DNA of 64,000 bases from Serinicoccus profundi. Its GTDB lineage: Bacteria > Actinomycetota > Actinomycetes > Actinomycetales > Dermatophilaceae. Each line of letters begins with the position of its first letter. The first letter of the stretch is position 1. Positions 29,025 to 42,762 of the stretch are shown here, one piece after another. The notes beneath the pieces are model-generated. The model was not told the DNA's origin, did no database searches, and saw only the letters and a program-made list of their open reading frames with translations. The DNA lies in assembly GCF_008001015.1 (NCBI RefSeq), contig NZ_CP042862.1, positions 744,001 through 808,000 of the forward strand, read 5' to 3'. The translations under genes were made by a program, and so were the position numbers.

Positions 29025-32000
29025 TCAGGAGCCGCCGAGGGCGGCGTCCACGACCTGCTGCGCCTCCGCCTGGACCTGTGCCAGGTGCTCGGGCCCGCGG
29101 AAGCTCTCGGCATAGATCTTGTAGACGTCCTCGGTGCCCGAGGGACGGGCCGCGAACCACGCGCTGTCGGTGCAGACCTTGACCCCGCCGACGGCCGCGC
29201 CGTTGCCGGGGGCCTCGGTGAGGATCGCGGTGATCGGCTCACCGGCGATCTCGGTGGCGCTGATGTCCTGCGCGGACAGCTTCTTGAGCCGCGCCTTCTG
29301 CTCCCGACCGGCCGGGGCGTCGATCCGGGCGTAGGCGGGGGCGTGACCGCCGCCGACCTGCTCCACGAGCTCGGCATAACGCTGCGAGGGTGAGCGTCCG
29401 GTGCGGGCGATGATCTCGGCCGCGAGCAGCGCGAGGATGATGCCGTCCTTGTCGGTGGACCAGACGGAGCCGTCGCGGCAGAGGAAGGACGCGCCGGCCG
29501 ACTCCTCGCCGCCGAAGGCGATCGAGCCGTCCATGAGCCCGGGCACGAACCACTTGAACCCGACCGGCACCTCGGTGAGCTCCCGGCCCAGCCCCTGGGC
29601 GACCTTGTCGATCATCGAGGAGCTGACGAGGGTCTTGCCGATCGCGGTGCCCTGCGGCCAGTCGGGTCGCGCCCCGCCGTAGAGGTAGTCGATGGCGACG
29701 GCGAGGTAGTGGTTGGGGTTGAGCAGGCCGCCGTCCGGGGTGACGACGCCGTGCCGGTCGGCGTCCGCGTCGTTGCCGGTGGCCACGTCGTAGTCGGCAC
29801 CGCCGCGCATCACCTCGATGAGCGAGGCCATGGCGTCGGCCGAGGAGCAGTCCATGCGGATCTTGCCGTCCCAGTCCAGCGTCATGAACGACCACGCCGG
29901 GTCCACCCGGGGGTTGACCACCGTGAGGTCGAGGCCGTGCGCGTCGGCGATGGCCTGCCAGTAGTCGACGGCGGCGCCGCCGAGCGGGTCCGCGCCGATG
30001 CGCACCCCCGCCTCGCGGATGGCATCGACGTCGATGACGCGCGGCAGCGCCCGGACGTACTCGCCCATGAAGTCGTAGCGCCCGGCCGACGCGATCGCGT
30101 GCTCGACGGGCACCCGCTGCACACCCTCCAGCCCGGCCCGCAGGAGCTCGTTGGCCCGGTCGGCGATCCACCCGGTGGCGTCGGTGTCGGCCGGTCCGCC
30201 GTGCGGCGGGTTGTACTTGAACCCACCGTCGCGCGGGGGGTTGTGCGAAGGGGTGACGACGATGCCGTCGGCCTCGCCCTGGGCGCCCGGGGTCTCCCGG
30301 TTGTGCGCGAGGATCGCCCGCGACACCGCCGGGGTCGGGGTGTAGCCGTCGCCGTCGTCGACCCGGACCGCCACGCCGTTGGCGACGAGCACCTCCAGCG
30401 CGCTGCGCCAGGCCGGCTCGGACAGCGCATGCGTGTCCCGGCCGAGGAAGAGCGGACCGTCGGTGCCCTGCTGCGCGCGGTAGTCGCAGATGGCCTGCGT
30501 GGTCGCCAGGATGTGGTGCTCGTTGAAGGCGCCGTCCAGCGAGCTGCCACGGTGCCCCGAGGTCCCGAAGGCGACCTGCTGGTCGAGGTCGTCGGGGTCC
30601 GGGACGATCTGCGTGTAGGCCGCCAGCAGCGCGTCCACGTCGATGAGGTCCTCGGCCTGCGCCGGCTGCCCCGCGCGCGGGTGGCGCCCGCCGGAGGTCT
30701 CCTGCGTGGCCGCGGCGCCCTCGGCGTCGGACCCGGTGGCCGTGTCGGTCCCGCCGTCGCCCTCGGTGAGCGCCGCCACCTCGGTGTCGCTGTCGGTCCC
30801 ACCCTCGACCGGGTCGGGGACGAGCCAGACGGCACCCATCGGGGGCACCGTGACCAGCGCCGAGAACGGCTGGCCCTGGTGCGGGTGCTCGACCGCCTCG
30901 ACCGCGCCGAGGTTGCCCTGACCCGAGCCGCCGTAGACCTCGGCGTCGGTGTTGAGCACCTCGCGCCAGCGGCCGGCATACGGCAGCCCGACGTGGACCT
31001 GGTGGTGCGGGATCCCGCTGAAGTTGACGATGCACGCGACGACCGGGCGCAGCCCGTCGGCGCCCTCGTTGCCCCACCGCAGGTAGGAGTACTGGTTGCG
31101 GCCGGCGTCGTTGGCGTCCAGCCAGCTGAAGCCGTGCTCGTGGTGGTCGATCTCCCACAGCGCGGGCAGGTCGGCGTAGAGCCGGTTGAGATCGGCGACG
31201 AGCGCCTGCACCCCGGCGTGCTCGGGGCGCTCGGTGAGCTCCCAGTCCAGCGACCCGCCGTCGGCCCACTCCCGGGCCTGGGCGAACTCCGAGCCCATGA
31301 AGAGCAGCTGCTTGCCGGGGTGGCTCCACTGGTAGGCGAGGAAGGCCCGCGTGGTCGCGAACTTCTGCCACGCGTCACCGGACATCTTGCGCACGAGCGA
31401 GCCCTTGCCGTGCACGACCTCGTCGTGGCTGATCGGCAGGATGTACTTCTCGCTGAAGGCGTAGACGAGGGAGAAGGTCAGGGCGTGGTGGGTGTGCGCC
31501 CGGGTGAACGGCGAGGCCCCGAGGTAGCCGAGCGTGTCGTGCATCCAGCCCATGTTCCACTTGAAGCCGAAGCCCAGGCCGCCCTCGTCGGTCGGCGCGG
31601 TCACGCCCGGCCAGGAGGTGCTCTCCTCGGCGATCATGACGACGCCCGGGGAGCGACGGTATGCCGTGGCGTTGGTCTCCTGCAGCAGCGCGACGGCCTC
31701 GAGGTTCTCCCGGCCCCCGTGCTGGTTGGGGATCCACTGGCCCTCGTCGCGGGAGTAGTCGAGGTAGAGCATCGAGGCGACGCCGTCGACGCGCAGCCCG
31801 TCGGCGTGGAACTCCTCCAGCCAGTAGGTCGCGTTGGCCACGAGGAAGTTGCGGACCTCGGCCCGCCCGAAGTCGAAGATGTAGGAGCCCCACTCCGGGT
31901 GCCAGCCCTTGCGCGGGTCCGGGTGCTCGTAGATCGGGGTGCCGTCGAAGCGGGCCAGCGCCCACGGGTCGGTCGCGAAGTGGCCCGGCACCCAGTCGAG

Positions 32001-35000
32001 GATGACGCCCACCCCGGCCTGGTGGAGCCGGTCGATGAGGTAGCGCAGGCCGTCCTCGTGCCCGAAGCGGCTGTCCGCGGCGTAGTAGCCGGTGACGTGG
32101 TAGCCCCACGACCCGCCGTAGGGGTGGTGCATCACGGGCATGAGCTCGACGTGGGTGAAGCCCATCTGCGCGACGTAGGGCACGAGCTGGTCGGCGATCT
32201 CGGTGTAGCCCAGGCCCTTGCGCCAGCTGGCGAGGTGGACCTCGTAGATGCTCATCGGACCGTGGTGGATGTCACCGGCGGCGCGGGCGGCCATCCACTC
32301 GGCGTCCCCCCAGCGGTGCGTGCTCGCGGTGACGACGGAGTTGGTGAAGGGCGGGACCTCGCTGGCCCGGGCCATCGGGTCGGCCTTGGCCCGGCGGACG
32401 CCGTCCGGGCCGGTGATGTCGTACTTGTAGTGGGCGCCCTCGCGGACGCCGGGGACGAAGAGCTCCCACACGCCGACGTCGTCGTGGGCGCGCAGGGCGT
32501 GCGTCGCGCCGTTCCACCCGTTGAAGTCGCCGACGACGTGCACCGCGACCGCGTGCGGCGCCCACACGGCGAAGCGGGTGCCGGTGACCTCACCGAGCTC
32601 GTCGCGGACCGTCATGACGTGCGAGCCGAGCGCGCGCCAGAGCTCTTCGTGGCGCCCCTCGCCGATGAGGTGCAGGTCCGTCTGGCCCAGGCTCGGCCCG
32701 TGGCGGTAGGCCTCGTCCACGAGGTGCGTCCCGCGCCCGGTGTCGACCTTGAGCCGGTAGGCCGGGATCGTCTCGGTGGGCAGCACCGCGACCCAGATCC
32801 CCCCGGTCTCGTGGGTCATGGGCAGGCTCTGGCCGTCGGCGAGCACCACCTCGACCGCCTGCGCCTCGGGCTGGAGCGTCCGGACGGTCACGTGGCCGTC
32901 GAAGACGTGCGCCCCGAGCAGGGCGTGCGGGTTGCGGTGCAGCCCGTCGACGACGTCGGTCGCCTCGTCGAGGTCCAGGGGGCGGGTATGCGGTGCGGCC
33001 GGCTCGGCCGGCTCGTCGAGGGGACGGCGGACACCCGTCGGGCGGGCGGTGACGACGTCGTCGGAGTCGGTCGCCTCCTCCCACGCCCCCGCGCGCAGGA
33101 CCTCGGGGTCGCCCTGCGGCTCACCGGACCAGCCGCTGGCCGGCTGCGAGGCCCGCGGGCCCAGGTCGAGCTCCTCGCCGCTGCGGCGGCGCGGCAGCGG
33201 CGGGACGGTGTCGATCTGCATGTCCTCGGGCGGGGGGACGGGCGCGTGCGGGTAGCCGCCACTAGCGCTGCCGGGGGACCCGGAGGCGCTCGCGGCGCTG
33301 CCGCTCGCGGCCCGCCGGTCACCGGTCGGCGGATGGGACAGGGGGCCGTCGTGCCGGTCCACCTCGATGAGGGAGGAACCGTAGTCGTCCTCGGTCGGCC
33401 GGCCCTGCTCGTCCTGCGCGGGATCCTCGATCATAAGGGCCTCCTTCGTCGGGCTCTCGCCCTCGGTCCGTGCGGTGCCGGCGGAGGGCTGCCGCCCATC
33501 CGACCCCCCGGTGGTCGACGGTGTGTCGCTCGCCCCGCCGATAGTCTCTGCTGCACCGACCGGGGACGTGGCCGGGTCGGCCGTCGTCGCCGTCTCGGCG
33601 CCGTCGGCGGGCTCGGGGCCCTGCGTCCCGGGCTGCTCCGGCGTCCGGTGCCGACCCGCGGAGGAGTCGGGCTCCTGGCCCCACTGCTCGCCCGCGGCGG
33701 GGCGCGCCCCCACCAGCCGCTCGACGGCGGAGACCGGGATCGGCAGCCACTCGGGGCGGTTGCGCGCCTCGTAGCTCACCTCGTAGAGCGCCTTGTCGAG
33801 CTCCAGGGCGGCCAGCAGCTGTGCCGCGCCACCCACCTGACGCGGGTCCGACCCGGACTCGTCGGCATACCCCTCGAGGAAGGCCTCGCGGGCCGCCCCG
33901 GCCCAGGCGTCGCGGTCGCCGGAGCCGGCCCGGGCCGCCGAGGCGGCGGCGTAGTCGAAGGAGCGCAGCATCCCGGCGACGTCGCGCAGGGCGAGGTCGG
34001 GCTCGGTGCGCTCGGTGAGGGGCCGCAGCGGCTCGCCCTCGAAGTCGAGCAGGACCCAGCCTCGACCGGGGGCGTCCAGCACCTGGCCCAGGTGGTAGTC
34101 CCCGTGCACGCGCTGCAGGTCGGGCAGGTCGGAGGCCTCGACGGCGGCGAAGGCCTGCAGCACCGCCTCGCGGTGCGCGGCCAGCTCGGGGGCGTCCTGG
34201 AAGGCCTGCTCGGCCCGCTGGACCATCTGACCGACGAGGTCTCCGCGACGCTCCACACCGGGGCGTCCGTCGAAGGCGTCGCGCAGCGCGGCGTGGACGG
34301 CCGCCGTGGCCGCGCCGAGGGTGCGGGCACGCTCGGTGAAGTCCTCGTCCTGAACGGCCGCCACCAGGGCCTGCCGCCAGGCGTCCTCGGTGCCGGGGAG
34401 GAACTCCTGGGCGAAGGCCAGGTGCCCGTGGACCTCGGCTCCCGTGGGTGAGGCCCACCGGCCCTCGACGTAGCCGAAGGGGTCGGGCACCTGTCGCGAG
34501 CCGCTGCGGTGGACCGCCGCCTGCACGGAGACGTCGGGGTTCTCCCCCTCGTGCAGCACCCGGAAGACCTTGATGATGAGCGGGGTGCCCTCGCGGTGCG
34601 TCTCCACGATGATCGAGGTGTTGGACTGCTCTCCGGAGAGGACCCGTGCGCTGGCCAGGGCTGGTGCCAGGCCCTGCGGGGCCAGCCTGCGGGCCTGCGC
34701 GGCCGGGACGTCGTGCTCGGCGGCCATCTCGGTGAGCAGGACGTGGGCGAAGACCGGGTCGTGCGTCGCGTCGTAGATGTAGCGCGTGCCGAGCTCGCTG
34801 TGCTCCACCGTGGCGACCAGCGCGTGCTCGAGGAAGGGCACCGCCTCGGCCCGGTAGGTGAGCGGGATCTGATAGATCGTGGGCTCCGCGCCCTCGGTCT
34901 CGTCGACGACGATGTGGTCCTCGATCCCGACCTCGCCGAAGGGGTCCTGCCACCGGATGCCGGAGACCCTCCGCAGCTGCGGAAGGGCGTCGGCCCCGGA

Positions 35001-35077
35001 CTGCTTGCCGCGGAACCACCGCTGCCGGGCCACCCACGCGGGCAGGAAGTCCTCGAAAATCGGCGTGAGCGTGCCCA

Positions 35078-35078
<1 letters not shown>
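29025..35078 (-). CDS. Trifunctional fusion: maltokinase - glycogen branching enzyme - phosphoglucomutase
   Basis: One uninterrupted 2017-codon frame. Residues 1-455 are maltokinase ([20 protein letters not shown]), which makes maltose-1-phosphate. About 456-697 is Gly/Ser/Pro/Glu-rich linker. About 698-1423 is GlgB, a GH13 branching enzyme with [18 protein letters not shown] (nucleophile Asp), IAEEST (acid Glu) and ISHDEVVHG. After a second linker, about 1466-2017 is alpha-glucose phosphomutase with [11 protein letters not shown] (phosphoserine), NDADADRHG and GGEESAGAS. The mutase part keeps the normal family N-terminus ([13 protein letters not shown]) but has no start codon of its own. ATG 35078 overlaps the treS stop by 1 nt. 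An internal Shine-Dalgarno and ATG at 33434 may give a second, shorter product. Confidence 0.88.
33432..33446 (-). promoter_or_regulatory. Internal Shine-Dalgarno and start codon ahead of the GlgB part
   Basis: On the minus strand AAGGAGG (33446-33440) is followed by 5 nt and ATG (33434-33432), in frame with the large fusion at residue 549. This is close to an ideal ribosome site. The codon just before is CTT for Leu, rare here, suggesting that the stretch began as a leader and not as optimised coding sequence. Internal initiation would yield a 1469-residue GlgB-phosphoglucomutase protein. Confidence 0.65.
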
Positions 35079-36874
<1,796 letters not shown>

Positions 36875-36885
36875 CGTGCTCCTTC

Positions 36886-38982
36886 TCAGGCCGTGGTGAC
36901 GTGGATGATGTGGACCGGCTCGTGGCCGTAGCCGGGCCCGAGCTCGACGTAAGGGGCGTCGTCCCAGTGCCAGGTGGCGCCGGTGACGAGGTCGTGCGCG
37001 GTGAAGCGGTCGCCCCAGGACAGCCCGAGCGCGGGCAGGTCGAGGTGCAGGCGGCTGCCGCGGACGGAGTAGGGGTCGAGGTTGGCGACGACGAGCACGG
37101 TGTCCTGCTCCGAGCCGTCACCCGCGCCGCCGCCGTGCTTGGAGAAGACGAGGACGTTCTCGTCCTCGGCCTGGTGGAAGGTGACGTTGCGCAGCCAGTG
37201 CAGGCTCGGGTGCTCGGCCCGGACCCGGTTGAGCATCGTCAGCCAGCCGGTGAGGTCGGGGCGGCCGTCCGCGGGCTCCTGCCAGCGACGGTTCTTGAAC
37301 TCGTACTTCTCGTTGTCGACGTGCTCCTCGGCGCCCGGGCGGGGGACGTCCTCGACGTGCTCGTAGCCGGCGTAGATGCCGTAGGTCGGCACCAGGGTGG
37401 CGGCGAGGGCCGATCGCACGAGGTGGGCGGTCACCCCGCCGTTGCTCATGTAGGGCGTGAGGATGTCGTGCGTCGTGGGCCAGAACGAGGGGCGCATGTA
37501 GGCGGCGGTCTCGGTCGCGAGCTCGGTGACGTAGTCGCGCAGCTCGGCGGCGGTACTGCGCCAGGCGTAGTAGGTGTAGGACTGCTGGAAGCCGACCTTG
37601 GCCAGCGTGCGCATCATCATCGGCTTGGTGAAGGCCTCGGCGAGCCAGATGACGTCCGGGTGGTCCTGCGCGACGTCGGCGATGAGCCACTGCCAGAAGT
37701 TCACCGGCTTGGTATGCGGGTTGTCGACCCGGAAGATCCGGACGCCGTGGTCGATCCACACCTGCACCACCCGGCGGATCTCGGCATACACCGCGTCGGG
37801 GGTGTTGTCGAAGAAGACGGGGTAGATGTCCTGGTACTTCTTCGGGGGGTTCTCGGCGTAGGCGATCGAGCCGTCGGCGCGGATCTGGAAGAACTCCGGG
37901 TGCTCGCGGGCCCAGGGGTGGTCGGGCGAGGCCTGGAGGGCGATGTCCATCGCGACCTCCATGCCGAGGTCGCCCGCGCGGGAGACGAAGGCGTCGAAGT
38001 CGTCGAAGTCGCCCAGGTCGGGGTGCAGGGCGTCGTGGCCACCCTCGGCGGCGCCGATGGCGTAGGGGGAGCCCGGGTCGTGCTCGCCGGCGTCGAGGCT
38101 GTTGTTGCGACCCTTGCGGTTGGTGCGACCGATGGGGTGGACGGGGGTGAGGTAGACGACGTCGAAGCCCATCTGCGCGATCGCGGGCAGCCGCTCCTGC
38201 GCCGACGCGAAGGTGCCGCTCGTCCAGAGCCCGGTGTCGGGGTCCTGGGTCGCGCCCTCGGACCGGGGGAAGATCTCGTACCACGCGCCGGTGAGGGCCA
38301 GGCGTCGCTCGACCAGCCAGGTGCAGGCCGGGGAGGAGCTGACCAGCTCGCGCAGCGGGGTGCGGGTCAGGACGTCCTCGACCCGCGGCGAGGTGCCGGC
38401 GTGCAGCCGCTCCGGGACCGGCAGCGCGCTGCGCCGCAGGGTGGCCGCGGCCTCCTCGAGGATCTCGCGGTCGGCGCCGTCGTGGTCACCGGTGTCCACC
38501 GCCCGCTCCAGAACGCGGGCGCCCTCCTCGAGCATGAGCTCGACGTCCACCCCGGCCTCGACCTTGATCGTGCCGTCGTGCTCCCAGGTGGCGTAGGGGT
38601 CCGACCAGCCCTCGACGCGGAAGCTCCAGACGCCCTCGCGGTCGGCGTGGACCTGGGCCTCCCAGTGCGACAGACCGGGGTTGGTGCACGTCATCGGGAC
38701 GTGGCGCTCCGCCCCGTCGGGGTCGACGAGCACGACCGTGGCGTTGACCGCGTCGTGCCCCTCCCGGAAGACCGTGGCGCTCACGGTGAAGACCTCACCG
38801 ACGACGGACTTGGTGGGACGCCGGCCTCCGTCGACGACCGGCTCGACGTCGAGGACGGGGATGCGCCCGAGCGGCTCCTGGCCGAACGCGGCCAGGGCCG
38901 AGCGGTCGATGGAGGACGGCATGGCGCGGCTGGACGTCGAGGCGGACGAGTCGGGCGTGGTCGAGTGCTCGGTCACCCGCAC
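36886..38982 (-). CDS. glgE: Alpha-1,4-glucan:maltose-1-phosphate maltosyltransferase
   Basis: A 698-residue GH13 enzyme that extends linear glucan by two glucoses from maltose-1-phosphate. It has an N-terminal beta domain ([36 protein letters not shown]), [29 protein letters not shown], nucleophile Asp in [15 protein letters not shown], acid Glu in [10 protein letters not shown] and the phosphate-site region [12 protein letters not shown]. The start is taken as GTG 38982, 4 nt after the glgX stop; ATG at residue 21 is an alternative. Confidence 0.95.
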   Translation of the reverse strand: MRVTEHSTTPDSSASTSSRAMPSSIDRSALAAFGQEPLGRIPVLDVEPVVDGGRRPTKSVVGEVFTVSATVFREGHDAVNATVVLVDPDGAERHVPMTCTNPGLSHWEAQVHADREGVWSFRVEGWSDPYATWEHDGTIKVEAGVDVELMLEEGARVLERAVDTGDHDGADREILEEAAATLRRSALPVPERLHAGTSPRVEDVLTRTPLRELVSSSPACTWLVERRLALTGAWYEIFPRSEGATQDPDTGLWTSGTFASAQERLPAIAQMGFDVVYLTPVHPIGRTNRKGRNNSLDAGEHDPGSPYAIGAAEGGHDALHPDLGDFDDFDAFVSRAGDLGMEVAMDIALQASPDHPWAREHPEFFQIRADGSIAYAENPPKKYQDIYPVFFDNTPDAVYAEIRRVVQVWIDHGVRIFRVDNPHTKPVNFWQWLIADVAQDHPDVIWLAEAFTKPMMMRTLAKVGFQQSYTYYAWRSTAAELRDYVTELATETAAYMRPSFWPTTHDILTPYMSNGGVTAHLVRSALAATLVPTYGIYAGYEHVEDVPRPGAEEHVDNEKYEFKNRRWQEPADGRPDLTGWLTMLNRVRAEHPSLHWLRNVTFHQAEDENVLVFSKHGGGAGDGSEQDTVLVVANLDPYSVRGSRLHLDLPALGLSWGDRFTAHDLVTGATWHWDDAPYVELGPGYGHEPVHIIHVTTA

Positions 38983-38986
38983 AAAC

Positions 38987-41173
38987 CTACCGGGCTTCCG
39001 CGTCGGAAACCACGTGCGTCGACGGGCGCTCGTCCGCCGTCCCGGAGAGGACCGCGGTGAGCACCGTCAGGCTCGTCGCACCGGCATCGAGCGACCCGCC
39101 GTCCGCCACGTGCTGGCCGACCTCGCGGCCGGCCTCGCTGCTGAAGCGCACCCGCCAGCCCTCGACCCCCTCCGTCGGGGGAAGGCGCAGCGTGGACCGG
39201 TCGGTGCCGGCGTGCAGGAGCAGCGCCACGGCGCGGCGGTCCTCGTGGTGGAGGGTGTCGAGGACCGCGACGAGGGTGCTGCGGTGCGGGTCGTCCCACT
39301 GGTGCTCGGCGAGGAGGTGCCCGTCCTCGGCATACCACCGCAGGCGGGTGCGTCCGGGGACGGCGTCGAAGGAGGGGAACTCCGGCCCGCGCAGCAGCGC
39401 CAGCTCACGGCGCAGGGCCAGCAGCGCCCGGGTGTCCTCGAGCAGCGCGGACTGCCACGGCGCCAGCTCCCAGTCCACCCAGGTCAGCTCGGAGTCCTGG
39501 CAGTAGGCGTTGTTGTTGCCCTGCTGGGTGCGGCCCAGCTCGTCGCCGGCGACGAGCATCGGGACGCCCGGGAGCAGCAGCAGCGTGCCGAGCAGGTTGC
39601 GCATCGAGCGGCGGCGGTGGCGCAGGACGTCGGGGTCATCGGTCGGGCCCTCGTGGCCGTGGTTCCACGAGCGGTTGTCAGCGTGGCCGTCCCGGTTGTC
39701 CTCGCCGTTGGCGTGGTTGTGCCGCTCCTCGTAGGCCGTGAGGTCGGCCAGGGTGAAGCCGTCGTGGGCGGTGACGAGGGTGACCGAGGCGTTGGGGCCA
39801 CGCCCGTCGTGGGCGAAGAGGTCGGCGGAGCCGGCGATCCGGGTGGCGAGCTCGCGGACCCCGTGGCCGGCGTGCCCGTGCAGACGGCGGCCGACGTCGG
39901 CGAGCCAGAAGGTGCGGGCGGTGTCGCGAAAACGGTCGTTCCACTCCGAGAAGACGGCCGGGAACTGGCCGGTGCGCCACCCGTGGACGCCGACGTCCCA
40001 GGGCTCGGCGAGGAGCTTGACCCGGGACAGGACCGGGTCGCTCTCCAGGGCCACGTGGAAGGCGTGCTCCCGGTCGTAGGCGTCGTCGCGGCCCCGGGCC
40101 AGGGCGGGGGCGAGGTCGAAGCGGAAGCCGTCGACGTGGAACTCCTCCACCCAGTAGCGCAGGGAGTCCAGGACCATCCGTGCCACCTGCGGGTCGCGCA
40201 GGTCCAGGGTGTTGCCGCAGCCGGTGACGTCGATGTCGCGCCCGCGGTCGTCGAGCCGGTAGTAGGTCTGGTTGTCCAGCCCGCGGAAGGACAGCGTCGG
40301 GCCGTCCCAGGACGACTGCTCGGCGGTGTGGTTGTAGACCACGTCGAGGATCACCTCGATGCCTGCGCCGTGCAGCGCCCGGATCGCGCCCTTGAGCTCG
40401 TCCACGACGGCCTGCGGGTCGCTCGCTGCGGCATACCCGGCGTGCGGCGCGAAGAAGCCGAGGGAGTTGTAGCCCCAGTAGTTGCCCAGGCCGCGGCGCA
40501 CGAGCGCGGGCTCGGAGGTGAAGGCGTGCAGCGGCAGCAGCTCCAGGGAGGTGACGCCGAGCCCGGTGAGGTGGTCGAGCACCGCGGGATGCCCGAGTGC
40601 GGCATAGGTGCCGCGCAGCTCGGGCGGGACCTCCGGGTGGCGCATGGTCAGGCCGCGGACGTGCGCCTCGTAGATCACCGTGTCGCTCCACGGCACGTCG
40701 GGCAGGGTGTCCTCTCCCCAGTCGAAGACCCCGTGGTCGACCACGACGGAGCGCGAAACGTGCGGCGCTGAGTCGCGACCGTCACGGGTCTCCGGGTCGG
40801 TCCAGCCGTCCTCGCCGACCTCGTGGCCGTAGACCTCCGGGCGCCAGGTGACCTCGCCCTCGACGGCGGCGGCATACGGGTCGAGCAGCAGCTTGTCGGG
40901 GTTGTGCCGGTGGCCCTGGCCCGGGTCCCACGGCCCGTGCACCCGCAGCCCGTAGCGCGTGCCGGGCACCAGCTCGGGCACGAGATCCCACCAGATGCCG
41001 TGCGCGGTGCGGGTCAGGGGTATGCGGCGCTCGCCGAGGGGGGTCGTGAGGCAGACCTCCACCGCTGTGGCGTGCCGGGCGAGCACCGCGATCTCGGGGC
41101 CGGCGTCGGTGCTGGTCACGCCCAGGCGCGGCGGACGCTCGGTGCTGCGGCGAGGGCGGAGGTGGGCTGGCAT
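38987..41173 (-). CDS. glgX: Glycogen debranching enzyme
   Basis: A 728-residue isoamylase-type GH13 enzyme that removes alpha-1,6 branches. It has an N-terminal carbohydrate-binding domain, NYWGYNSLGFFAPHAGYA, VILDVVYNHTAE, FHVDGFRFDLAPAL (nucleophile Asp), LLAEPWDVG (acid Glu), VTAHDGFTL and NNNAYCQDSELTWVDW, typical of GlgX/TreX. ATG 41173 is chosen because TACGCT (41187-41182) lies 8 nt upstream; an upstream GTG would pass through the promoter. It is the first gene of the operon. Confidence 0.94.
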   Translation of the reverse strand: MPAHLRPRRSTERPPRLGVTSTDAGPEIAVLARHATAVEVCLTTPLGERRIPLTRTAHGIWWDLVPELVPGTRYGLRVHGPWDPGQGHRHNPDKLLLDPYAAAVEGEVTWRPEVYGHEVGEDGWTDPETRDGRDSAPHVSRSVVVDHGVFDWGEDTLPDVPWSDTVIYEAHVRGLTMRHPEVPPELRGTYAALGHPAVLDHLTGLGVTSLELLPLHAFTSEPALVRRGLGNYWGYNSLGFFAPHAGYAAASDPQAVVDELKGAIRALHGAGIEVILDVVYNHTAEQSSWDGPTLSFRGLDNQTYYRLDDRGRDIDVTGCGNTLDLRDPQVARMVLDSLRYWVEEFHVDGFRFDLAPALARGRDDAYDREHAFHVALESDPVLSRVKLLAEPWDVGVHGWRTGQFPAVFSEWNDRFRDTARTFWLADVGRRLHGHAGHGVRELATRIAGSADLFAHDGRGPNASVTLVTAHDGFTLADLTAYEERHNHANGEDNRDGHADNRSWNHGHEGPTDDPDVLRHRRRSMRNLLGTLLLLPGVPMLVAGDELGRTQQGNNNAYCQDSELTWVDWELAPWQSALLEDTRALLALRRELALLRGPEFPSFDAVPGRTRLRWYAEDGHLLAEHQWDDPHRSTLVAVLDTLHHEDRRAVALLLHAGTDRSTLRLPPTEGVEGWRVRFSSEAGREVGQHVADGGSLDAGATSLTVLTAVLSGTADERPSTHVVSDAEAR

Positions 41174-41307
41174 GAGCGCACAGCGTAGGCCCAGGACGAC
41201 CCGGTGGCCGTCGGCGACCCGCGGCAGGAGGGCAACGGGCATACTCTGCGGAGGGACGCGGGCGCGAGACGTCGCCTGCGCGCACGGCAGGAGGGGGTCC
41301 GGCGCCC

Positions 41308-42762
41308 ATGGGTGGAGTCACGAGTGGAGCTGTGGGCGAGGTCGACGACGCCTCGCCGACGTCCGAGGTCCGGGCGCAGGGGGAGGAGCTGCGCGTCAGC
41401 GTGGTCGTCCCGGTCTACAACGCGATGCCCTACCTGCAGACCCAGCTCGTCTCCCTGCTCAGCCAGGACATCGGTGCCGGGAGACACGAGGTCATCGTGG
41501 TCGACGACGGCTCGACCGACGACGGTCCGCGCGTGCTCGACGAGCTCGCTGCGGTGCACCCGCCGCTGCGGGTGGTCCACCAGGGCAACAGCGGCTGGCC
41601 GGGGATCCCGCGCAACCGTGGTCTGGAGATGGCTCGGGGTCGTTACGTCTTCTTCGCCGACGCGGACGACGAGATGGGTCCCGAGGCGCTGCGGCGCCTC
41701 GCCGACTTCGCCGACGAGCACGGCAGCGACGTCGTCGTGCCGCGGTCGGTGGGGGTCGGGCGGTTCGCCGCCACGCCCTTCAGAGACACGCGGGTCGATG
41801 CCGACCTCGAGGCGGTCTTCCGCACCCTCACGCCGCAGAAGCTCTTCCGACGCTCCTTCCTGGAGCGTGAGGGGCTGACCTTCCCGGAGGAGAAGGTGCG
41901 CCTGGAGGACGGCATGTTCCTCGCGCGGGCCTATCTCCTGGCCGGTCGGGTGTCCTACCTCGGCGGCTACGACTTCTACCGCCTCATCTCCCGCGAGGAC
42001 GGCCAGAACATCAGCTCGCAGACCCTCGACCCGGACGGCTACACGTGGTCGGTGGGGGAGGTCAGCCGGCTGGTGCGCGCCCACGACCCCGATCCCGATC
42101 GTGCCGACCGGATCGTGCTGGACCTCTACCGGCGCAAGTGTCTGAAGTTCTACCAACCTGCCCGGTGGAGCGTGATGCCCCGGGCGCGGCGCGCGAGGTT
42201 CCTGGCGGCCCACGGCAGGTTCATCGAGGAGCACATCCGGCCCGAGCTCGAGGCTCAGCTCGCCGAGCCGTTCCGGACGCGCTCCCGGCTCGTGCGCGCC
42301 GGCGACGCCGCCGCCCTGTCGCGGGTGGCCCGCGCCGGGGTGGACCACCCCCTCCTCGCCGCCCGGGTGGTGCAGGCGGCCTGGCGGCCACGGGGAGGTC
42401 TGCGGCTCGTGGTCGAGATCCACGGTGCCCTGGCCGACGGGACCGCGCGCGCGGTCGTCGTGGAGCTCGCCGTGCGGGGCGGCGGGTCCACGACGACGAC
42501 GGTCGAGCTCGGCCGGGCGCGCCAGGTCGAGCAGCCCGAGGGGCGCCCCGGTGTGTCCGTCGTGGAGGCGGTCGTGCCGCGTCGCCTCCTCGACCTCACC
42601 GCCGGGTCGACCCTCGACCTCTCCGTCCGCACCGCCGAGGGCACGACGGAGAAGGTGCGCCTGGCCGCGCCACTCGTGTCGGTCCTTCCCCCGCCCCGCC
42701 ACGGGCTGCGCGTCTACAGCACGGTCAAGGGCAACCTCAGCGTGGACCGGCCCGTGGGCTGA
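41308..42762 (+). CDS. Family 2 glycosyltransferase with C-terminal extension
   Basis: A 484-residue protein with a GT-A domain at about 28-250 (VSVVVPVYNAMPYLQTQL, VIVVDDGSTDD, NSGWPGIPRNRGLEMARG, FFADADDEM with the DxD metal site, KLFRRSFL, LEDGMF). The later part is helical and then beta-rich, resembling wall-teichoic or capsule sugar transferases. No membrane helix is present. It is divergent from glgX. TACTCT (41242-41247) is the likely -10, and AGGAGGGGG (41289-41297) the ribosome site. Confidence 0.85.
   Translation: MGGVTSGAVGEVDDASPTSEVRAQGEELRVSVVVPVYNAMPYLQTQLVSLLSQDIGAGRHEVIVVDDGSTDDGPRVLDELAAVHPPLRVVHQGNSGWPGIPRNRGLEMARGRYVFFADADDEMGPEALRRLADFADEHGSDVVVPRSVGVGRFAATPFRDTRVDADLEAVFRTLTPQKLFRRSFLEREGLTFPEEKVRLEDGMFLARAYLLAGRVSYLGGYDFYRLISREDGQNISSQTLDPDGYTWSVGEVSRLVRAHDPDPDRADRIVLDLYRRKCLKFYQPARWSVMPRARRARFLAAHGRFIEEHIRPELEAQLAEPFRTRSRLVRAGDAAALSRVARAGVDHPLLAARVVQAAWRPRGGLRLVVEIHGALADGTARAVVVELAVRGGGSTTTTVELGRARQVEQPEGRPGVSVVEAVVPRRLLDLTAGSTLDLSVRTAEGTTEKVRLAAPLVSVLPPPRHGLRVYSTVKGNLSVDRPVG

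Noticed and set aside
29709-34451. A 1580-codon open frame on the plus strand opposite the fusion gene, and similar long frames at 14399-16987, 16159-18204 and 35255-36931
   Set aside because: In DNA this GC-rich, stops are rare in antisense frames. These translations are rich in Arg, Gly, Val and Asp runs, have no family motif, and lie over strands with clear enzyme motifs.
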